Shown here: positions 58,775-64,000 of the stretch, piece after piece
How positions within the stretch are numbered: the first letter of the stretch is position 1
Layout: every line of letters begins with the position of its first letter
Assembly: GCA_002839315.1 (NCBI GenBank)
Contig: PGXV01000009.1
Span: 62,001 to 126,000, forward strand
DNA: 64,000 nucleotides
Source: Spirochaetae bacterium HGW-Spirochaetae-3
GTDB taxonomy: Bacteria; Spirochaetota; Spirochaetia; Treponematales; UBA12059
Direction of reading: 5' to 3'
Translations under genes and position numbers: made by a program
The notes under the pieces: generated by a model
Database searches by the model: none
The model's input: the letters and a program-made list of their open reading frames with translations, nothing else
Told to the model about the DNA's origin: nothing

Positions 58775-60067
58775 TCAGGGCGCCTTCAGGAGCCTGCCCG
58801 CCAGCAGGAACAGCGTCTCGGCGGCGGGTAGCATCGCGTCCTCGTCGAAATCGAAGCGGGGCGAGTGGTGGGCGTCGGTTATCGTCGCCCCGAACACCGA
58901 GTACAGGGCCTTCCCGCCGCGCGCGACGACCCTGTTCATCATGAAGCTGTAGTCCTCGCTGCCTCCGAGCGGCAGGGTCTCCCCCGATACGCGCGCGTAT
59001 CCGGCCTCGGCAGCGCAGGTCGCCGCCAATTCCATTAGCCACGGGTCGCTGTCGGCTCCCATCGCCTCGCCCATCCGCCGCACGTCGACGTCGACGCCGT
59101 AGGCCGCCGCTACGCCTTCGAGTATCCGTATAGCCTCCGCCGTCATGTACTCGTTGAGCGCCGATGTCTCTCCCCTGGTCTCCAGGACTAGCAGCGCCGA
59201 GCCGGGTATGACGTTGCGGCCCGAGCCGCCCTCTATCCTGCCTACGTTGACGCGGGTAGCGCCCGAGGAGTGCCTCGGGATGCCGCTCAGGTGCAGGGCG
59301 GACGAGGCCGCGGCTAGCAGCGCGTTGCGTCCCAGCTCGGGATTCATGCCGGCGTGCGCGGAACGGCCCGTGAACCGGGCGTCGAGCTTGGTAGTCGACA
59401 GGAAGCCGCCGACGCCCGAGTAGAAGGTTCCGGAGCCGTCCGCCAGTATGCCGAGGTGGCCGGCCGCGATGTAGTCGACGTCGTCGAGGAAACCCGATTC
59501 CGCTACGCTCTTGGCGCCCCTGACCCCTTCCTCGGCCGGCTGGAAGATAAGCTTTACGGTACCGCTCCACGAATCGCGATCCGCGGCCAGGAGCCTCGCG
59601 AGGGCGAGCCCGATCGCGGCGTGGCCGTCGTGGCCGCAGGCGTGCATGGATCCGGCGTGCGTCGACGCGAAGCCCTCGCGCCGCGGCGGGTGGCCCGCGT
59701 CCGAGGATTCGTCGACGTCTACCGCGTCTATATCGAAGCGGAAGGCGACGACCGGCCCGGGGCCGTTGGCCATCACGCCGGCGACCGCCGTGAAGCCGCC
59801 CGCCATGGCCCCGGCGATCGAGGCATCGGCCCCTTCGTCGATGGCTCGCTTCAGGCAGGCGTCGAGGATAGCCGCGTCCGGGACGCCCATGCGGTGCTCC
59901 TCGCTCATCAGTTCCTTGCCTACGCGGACGTCGTACCCTTCGTCGCGAAGCAGCCCCGCGACGGTGGTGGCCGTCCAGAATTCGGTGAAGCCGCTTTCCG
60001 CGTGAGCGTGGAATTCGCGGCGCTCGGCTATCATGCGCTCCTTCAGCGCCTTACGGTCGATATTCAT
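58775..60067 (-). CDS. M20D amidohydrolase, AbgA-like
   Basis: 430 residues. REFHAHAESGFTEFWT at the N-terminus, FRFDIDAVDVDES, GSMHACGHDGHAAIGL (metal His cluster), IFQPAEEGVRGA (catalytic Glu), AAGHLG and GRSAHAGMNPELGRNAL. Length and the inserted N-terminal block agree with p-aminobenzoyl-glutamate hydrolase A. It starts 3 bases after the stop of the preceding hydrolase gene and has no good SD, so it depends on coupling. Confidence 0.85.
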   Translation of the reverse strand: MNIDRKALKERMIAERREFHAHAESGFTEFWTATTVAGLLRDEGYDVRVGKELMSEEHRMGVPDAAILDACLKRAIDEGADASIAGAMAGGFTAVAGVMANGPGPVVAFRFDIDAVDVDESSDAGHPPRREGFASTHAGSMHACGHDGHAAIGLALARLLAADRDSWSGTVKLIFQPAEEGVRGAKSVAESGFLDDVDYIAAGHLGILADGSGTFYSGVGGFLSTTKLDARFTGRSAHAGMNPELGRNALLAAASSALHLSGIPRHSSGATRVNVGRIEGGSGRNVIPGSALLVLETRGETSALNEYMTAEAIRILEGVAAAYGVDVDVRRMGEAMGADSDPWLMELAATCAAEAGYARVSGETLPLGGSEDYSFMMNRVVARGGKALYSVFGATITDAHHSPRFDFDEDAMLPAAETLFLLAGRLLKAP

Positions 60068-60070
60068 CGT

Positions 60071-61267
60071 TCAGTCGCCCTTCCCCAGGTCGAGCGCGCA
60101 CCTGACGAATACGCGTACGCCGTAGCCGAGCGCCGCCTCGTCGAAGTCGTAGCGCGGATTGTGCGGCTGGACGGGCTCCTCTCCGGGCTTACGGTATCCC
60201 AGGAACATGAACGCGGCCGGCACGGCCTTGGCGAAGAACGCGAAGTCCTCTCCGCCGGGCGCCGCGCGGGCCACCTCGATGAATTTATCCTCGCCCAGCT
60301 CGGAGATAATGCACGCCTTTACCTTCTCGTATACGCGGCGGTCGTTGACGAGGGGCGGGTAGGTCAGCCGGTAGTCGACGACGGCCTTGCCTCCGAGCGC
60401 CTCCGCGGTCTTCTCCGCTATCGCGATGACCCGGTCCCGGACGAGCATGCGCACCTCCTCGTTGAAGCTGCGGACTGTGCCCTGTATGGTGGCGGTCTCG
60501 GGGATGACGTTATAGCGGGAGCCGCCCTGGAACACGCCGACCGTGACGACGGCCTGCTCGAAGGGGTCGACGTTCCTCGATACCACGCTCTGCAACGCGG
60601 AGACGATCTGGCTGCCTATGTAGATCGGATCGATCGCCCGGTGCGGTAGCGACGCGTGGCCGCCCTTGCCCTCGATCTTGATGATGAACGGATCGGAACC
60701 GGCCATCATCGCGCCGGGCTTGGTGCCTACGGTGCCGAGCATGTCGTCCGGCCATAGGTGCATGCCGACCATGCAGTCTACCTTGGGATCCTCGAGCGCG
60801 CCGTCGCGTATCATGTACTGCGCCCCGCCGCCGGTCTGCGCGTCCTCTTCCGCCGGCTGGAAAATAAGCTTTACGGTTCCCGCCAGCTCGTCCCGCAGGC
60901 CCATCAGGACCTTCGCCGCGCCGAGGCCCATCGCCGTATGCCCGTCGTGCCCGCATGAATGCATCATGCCGGGTATAGTAGATTTGAAGCCGTGGTCGGT
61001 CAGCTCATCCATCTCGAGCGCGTCCATATCGAAGCGCATGCCGACCGTCTTGCCTGGGCGCGAGCCGCGGATGACGCCGACGACGCCGGTGTTGTAGTAG
61101 CCGGTCTTCACCTCGACGCCGAGCTCGGCGAGCCTGGCGGCTACGAGGGCGGCGGTCCGCGTCTCCTGTCCGCTCTTCTCGGGGTGCCTATGGATATCCC
61201 TGCGTATGTCTATGATCCAGGGAAGCGCCTCCTGGACGAGTCTCTCAATGGTGTCGGTGTCGGCCAT
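60071..61267 (-). CDS. M20D amidohydrolase (N-acyl-L-amino acid / HipO-like)
   Basis: 398 residues from ATG 61267, with AAAGGAG 6 bases upstream. RRDIHRHPEKSGQET, MRFDMDALEMDE, GMMHSCGHDGHTAMGL, IFQPAEEDAQTGGGAQ, MVGMHLWP and GGHASLPHRAIDPI are the full set of M20D motifs. It releases amino acids from N-acyl or similar amides. The gene lies right after the terminator of abgT, so its expression relative to the transporter is probably reduced. Confidence 0.88.
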   Translation of the reverse strand: MADTDTIERLVQEALPWIIDIRRDIHRHPEKSGQETRTAALVAARLAELGVEVKTGYYNTGVVGVIRGSRPGKTVGMRFDMDALEMDELTDHGFKSTIPGMMHSCGHDGHTAMGLGAAKVLMGLRDELAGTVKLIFQPAEEDAQTGGGAQYMIRDGALEDPKVDCMVGMHLWPDDMLGTVGTKPGAMMAGSDPFIIKIEGKGGHASLPHRAIDPIYIGSQIVSALQSVVSRNVDPFEQAVVTVGVFQGGSRYNVIPETATIQGTVRSFNEEVRMLVRDRVIAIAEKTAEALGGKAVVDYRLTYPPLVNDRRVYEKVKACIISELGEDKFIEVARAAPGGEDFAFFAKAVPAAFMFLGYRKPGEEPVQPHNPRYDFDEAALGYGVRVFVRCALDLGKGD

Positions 61268-61285
61268 AACGGCTCCTTTAGGCTG

Positions 61286-61320
61286 AAAAAAAGGCCGCGT
61301 CCGCTTTGCCGGGCGCGGCC
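61286..61320 (-). terminator. Intrinsic terminator (or attenuator) after abgT
   Basis: On the minus strand GGCCGCG...CGCGGCC (61320-61293) followed by seven U residues (61292-61286). The ribosome binding site of the next gene begins only about 7 bases later, so it works as a partial terminator inside the unit if there is no internal promoter. Confidence 0.85.
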
Positions 61321-61358
61321 ATCCTGGATCCGGGGCGGCGGGCCGCCTCGAAGGGTCG

Positions 61359-62888
61359 TTACATGAAGACGCCGGCGCCCGGGCCAAGCGGCAGCTTGAG
61401 CACCATCCATAGGATGATCTGCGCGATCCAGACGAGGCCGAATACCAGGCTGAACGGCAGGGTCATCGCCATCACCGTGCCGATGCCGGCGTCCTCGTCA
61501 TAGCGGCGGAGGAAGCCGAGCAGTATCGGGAAGTACGGGAATAGCGGCGATATCGCGTTGGTCGTCGAGTCGCCGATGCGGTACGCGACCTGCGCGAAGG
61601 CGGGCGAGTAGCCGAGCATCATGAACATCGGTACGAATACCGGCGCTAGCAGCGCCCACTTCGCCGAGCCCGAGCCTATGAACAGGTTGACGAACATCGT
61701 GAAGACGATGACGAGCACGACCATCAGGATACCGGTGAGGTGCCACGCCTTGAGGAGGTTGCCGAGCGAGACGGCGAGCACGAGTCCCATGTTCGACCAG
61801 TTGAAGTAGGCGACGAACTGCGCGATGACGAACACGAGCACGATGTAGCCGGACATGTCCTTCATCGCGGCGGTCATGTGCTTGGAGACGTCCGCGCCGT
61901 TCTTGATCTTGCCTACCGTACGTCCGTAGACGATACCGATCAGGAGGAACCACAGGAACAGGAACGCTATGATGCCGCTGAGGAACGGCGAGGGCACGAG
62001 GCCGCCCTGGGGATTCCTGAAGAAGGAGTTCTTCGGGATCAGCACGCCGACGACCGCCGCGAGGTAGATCAGCGTCGCGATGCCGGCGGCCCTGAGGCCC
62101 TTCTTCTCGACGTCGGAGACGCCCATGCTGGTTTCCTGGACCGCGAAGCCGGCCTTGGGGGTATAGGGGCCCATCTTCTTCTCGACCGACGTCGCCACCC
62201 AGGTGCCGACGACCGTCAGGACCAGCGTCGACGCTATCATGAAGTAGTAATTGACGGCCGGATTAACCGTAATGGTCGCGTCGATGATCTTGGCCGCTTC
62301 CTGGGTAATGCCGGCGAGCAACGCGTCGGTGCCGACGATGATCAGGTTGGCGGTGAAGCCGGCGCAGGCGGCCGAGTAGCCGACGGCGATACCGACGAGC
62401 GGGTTGCGCTTGGCCGCGTAGAAGATCATGCCGGCCAGCGGCGGGATGATGATCACGGCCGCGTCGGAAGCGATGTTGCCGCAGATGCCGACCAGCATGA
62501 TGATCGGGACGAGCAGCTGCTTGGGCGCTCCGAGGATGAATCGTTTCATCATGGCGTTCATCAGGCCGACCTGCTCGGCGAGGCCTATGCCGAGCATCAT
62601 CGTCAGCACGAGTCCCAGCGGGGCGAAGCCGACGAAGTTCTTGGTCAGGTTGATGAACATGTACTTGATGCCTTCGGCCGACAGGAGGCTCTTTATCGCG
62701 ACCATCGAATCCTTTGACGGATGCTTGACCTCGATCTTGAACATCGCGAGTACGGCGGAAAGCACGACGACCGTGACCATCAGGATCACGAACATCATGA
62801 ATGGGTGGGGGAGCTTGTTTCCGGTTCGCTCTACCCAGTCGAGGAAGCGGTAGAATACCGGCTTCCTCGCTATTTTTTCTTGTTTCAC
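61359..62888 (-). CDS. abgT: AbgT-family transporter
   Basis: 509 residues. Family marks: WVERTGNKLPHPFMMFV, the long helices with GIGLAEQVGLMNAMMKRF, GNIASDAAVIIIPPLAGMIFYAAKRNPLVGIAVGYSAACAGFTANL, FIGSGSAKWALLAPVFVPM and RIGDSTTNAISPLFPYFPIL. AbgT proteins import p-aminobenzoyl-glutamate, or export antifolates in some cases. GTG at 62888 has AAGGAGG 6 bases upstream, so the more distal ATG is not used. Two amidohydrolases follow. Confidence 0.93.
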   Translation of the reverse strand: MKQEKIARKPVFYRFLDWVERTGNKLPHPFMMFVILMVTVVVLSAVLAMFKIEVKHPSKDSMVAIKSLLSAEGIKYMFINLTKNFVGFAPLGLVLTMMLGIGLAEQVGLMNAMMKRFILGAPKQLLVPIIMLVGICGNIASDAAVIIIPPLAGMIFYAAKRNPLVGIAVGYSAACAGFTANLIIVGTDALLAGITQEAAKIIDATITVNPAVNYYFMIASTLVLTVVGTWVATSVEKKMGPYTPKAGFAVQETSMGVSDVEKKGLRAAGIATLIYLAAVVGVLIPKNSFFRNPQGGLVPSPFLSGIIAFLFLWFLLIGIVYGRTVGKIKNGADVSKHMTAAMKDMSGYIVLVFVIAQFVAYFNWSNMGLVLAVSLGNLLKAWHLTGILMVVLVIVFTMFVNLFIGSGSAKWALLAPVFVPMFMMLGYSPAFAQVAYRIGDSTTNAISPLFPYFPILLGFLRRYDEDAGIGTVMAMTLPFSLVFGLVWIAQIILWMVLKLPLGPGAGVFM

Positions 62889-62917
62889 AGAGAGCCTCCT
62901 TGCCGTATGGGGCATGT

Positions 62918-62941
62918 TATGGCCATATTTCAGACATGGCC
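62918..62941 (-). promoter_or_regulatory. Palindromic operator candidate in the abgT leader
   Basis: TATGGCCATA (62918-62927) is a 10-bp palindrome and ATGGCC (62936-62941) a second half-site. They lie at and just after the expected transcription start of abgT. Confidence 0.4.
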
Positions 62942-62948
62942 GATACTG

Positions 62949-62977
62949 TATGTACCATGATATTATTTACCCGTCAA
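62949..62977 (-). promoter_or_regulatory. Sigma-70 promoter of abgT
   Basis: On the minus strand TTGACG (62977-62972), 17 bases, TACATA (62954-62949). Confidence 0.5.
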
Positions 62978-63023
62978 CGTTTTTGTTTCCGTTTTGCCGG
63001 AAAGATGGCCGCTTGAATATACA

Positions 63024-63052
63024 AAGCCCGCCCCGGGTTGCCGGAGCGGGCC
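63024..63052 (-). terminator. Intrinsic terminator of trpB
   Basis: On the minus strand GCCCGCTCCGG / CCGGGGCGGGC (63051-63041, 63036-63026), one mismatch, followed by a short TTTG tail, about 34 bases after the trpB stop. Confidence 0.65.
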
Positions 63053-63085
63053 GTTCCTCGACGCCGTACCCGAGGCGCGGGTAAT

Positions 63086-64000
63086 TCAGCGGAATCCGTA
63101 TTTTCCTATTACGAAATCGATGTCCTTGTCGCCGCGGCCGGACAGGTTGACGAGTATGGAGCGGCGGGGCTGCTCCTTGGCGAGCTTCATCGCGAAGGCG
63201 ACCGCGTGGGCGCTCTCGAGGGCGGGTATGATGCCTTCCTTGCGGCTGAGAGCGTAGAACGCGTCGATGCATTCCTCGTCGGTCACCGATGTATAGTTGA
63301 CCTTGCCCAGGTCGTGGAGCATCGAATGCTCGGGACCGACGCCGGGGTAGTCGAGCCCGCTCGCTATGGAGTAGACGGGCGACGGCTCGCCCTTCTCGTC
63401 CTGTAGCAGGTAGCACTTGAAGCCGTGGATCATGCCCGGCTTGCCGTAGGTGATGGTAGCGGCGTTGTCGCCCGTCTTCGGTCCGCGTCCCATAGGCTCG
63501 ACGCCGTATAGCGTGACGCTTCCGTCCTCGAGGTACGCCGAGAATATGCCCATCGCGTTGGATCCGCCGCCGACGCACGCGACGACGTCGTCCGGGTGCT
63601 CGCCGGTCATGTCGAAGAACTGCTCCCTGGCCTCGATGCCGACGACGCGCTGGAAATCGCGTACCATCATCGGGAACGGGTGGGGGCCGACGACCGAGCC
63701 TATGCAGTAGATGCTCGTTATCGGGTCGGCCATGTACGCCTCGAAAGCGGAGTCGACGGCCTCCTTGAGCGTCCTGAGCCCGCGGGACACGGGCACGACC
63801 GTGGCGCCCAGTATCTTCATCCTGGTGACGTTCGGCGCTTCCTTCTCGATATCTACCTCGCCCATGTGTATCTCGCACTCGAGCCCGAAGTACGCCGCCG
63901 CCGTCGCGAGCGCGACGCCGTGCTGGCCGGCGCCCGTCTCGGCTATCAGCCGTTTCTTGCCCAGGTACTTGGCCAGCAAGGCTTCGCCCATGCAGTGGTT
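63086..64000 (-). CDS. trpB: Tryptophan synthase beta chain (start beyond window)
   Basis: The frame is open to the right edge; 304 residues are visible. It makes tryptophan from indole and serine with PLP. The visible part begins just after the HKxN lysine block with [42 protein letters not shown] (PLP phosphate site), the [11 protein letters not shown] substrate loop and [11 protein letters not shown] near the end are all present. trpA is not next to it on the downstream side, where abgT follows after a terminator. Confidence 0.93.
   Translation of the reverse strand, partial: NHCMGEALLAKYLGKKRLIAETGAGQHGVALATAAAYFGLECEIHMGEVDIEKEAPNVTRMKILGATVVPVSRGLRTLKEAVDSAFEAYMADPITSIYCIGSVVGPHPFPMMVRDFQRVVGIEAREQFFDMTGEHPDDVVACVGGGSNAMGIFSAYLEDGSVTLYGVEPMGRGPKTGDNAATITYGKPGMIHGFKCYLLQDEKGEPSPVYSIASGLDYPGVGPEHSMLHDLGKVNYTSVTDEECIDAFYALSRKEGIIPALESAHAVAFAMKLAKEQPRRSILVNLSGRGDKDIDFVIGKYGFR

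Overview
The window is bacterial chromosome: GC-rich, densely coded on both strands, with no rRNA, tRNA, CRISPR array, insertion sequence or phage gene that I could recognise. Lipoproteins, PEGA and CsgG-like surface proteins, several redox/H2-type proteins, a TRAP-type binding protein and anaerobe-style peptide catabolism suggest an anaerobic or fermentative bacterium. A spirochaete (Spirochaetota) is my best guess, but this is inference without a marker gene. The genes use the isoleucine codon ATA unusually often for such GC-rich DNA. Many operons are translationally coupled through ATGA/GTGA overlaps.

Layout. 1-10 kb: end of a flavin fumarate/urocanate-type reductase, a beta-propeller glycosidase-like protein, a GntR regulator, rpiB, two secreted proteins (coiled coil plus a GH18-like protein), a transmembrane chemoreceptor and a surface lipoprotein. 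10-19.5 kb: aromatic amino acid block. aroK-aroA run rightward; DAHP synthase-aroB-aroC-pheA-tyrA run leftward as a tightly coupled operon; an AbgB-like M20 hydrolase lies between them and an aminotransferase diverges from the operon. 19.5-26 kb: an AT-rich intergenic island with two tiny ORFs, thioredoxin, an ABC exporter, a MocR regulator divergent from an EamA exporter, pirin and a DTW-domain tRNA-modifying enzyme. 26-32 kb: a DUF2807 lipoprotein, two TetR regulators, a flavodoxin, and a GH1 glycosidase-GPH sugar transporter pair behind a TetR-type operator. 31.8-37.7 kb (minus): TRAP-type binding lipoprotein coupled to a sensor kinase, a membrane-anchored zinc phospholipase C-like protein and an MFS transporter.

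37.8-44 kb: a soluble fusion of an [FeFe]-hydrogenase-like sensor with a chemotaxis signalling domain, overlapping a metallo-beta-lactamase-fold gene; then a MATE exporter with two flavodoxin-like reductases and a SprA-type metalloprotease-like protein. 44-50 kb: a lysine riboswitch with its promoter heads a diaminopimelate operon (dapB, dapD, aminotransferase, MATE, class IV aminotransferase). Its asd gene has collapsed to an internally deleted remnant that keeps only its two ends. 50-53 kb: a CsgG/PEGA protein and a cysteine-rich ferredoxin-like protein.

52.7-64 kb: an island for peptide and N-acyl amino acid use. A long structured leader precedes a DUF819 carrier, DUF3870 and dipeptide epimerase; on the other strand run abgT, two M20D amidohydrolases, a novel-looking regulator and pepD; trpB runs off the right edge. 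The non-coding RNA structure here is notable: mutually exclusive helices in the DUF819 leader, an SD-overlapping helix before the epimerase, a terminator between abgT and its downstream hydrolase, and a palindrome at the abgT promoter.

The strongest candidates for something new are the hydrogenase-like chemoreceptor with its MBL partner, the riboswitch-controlled operon with the decayed asd, and the DUF819 leader RNA.
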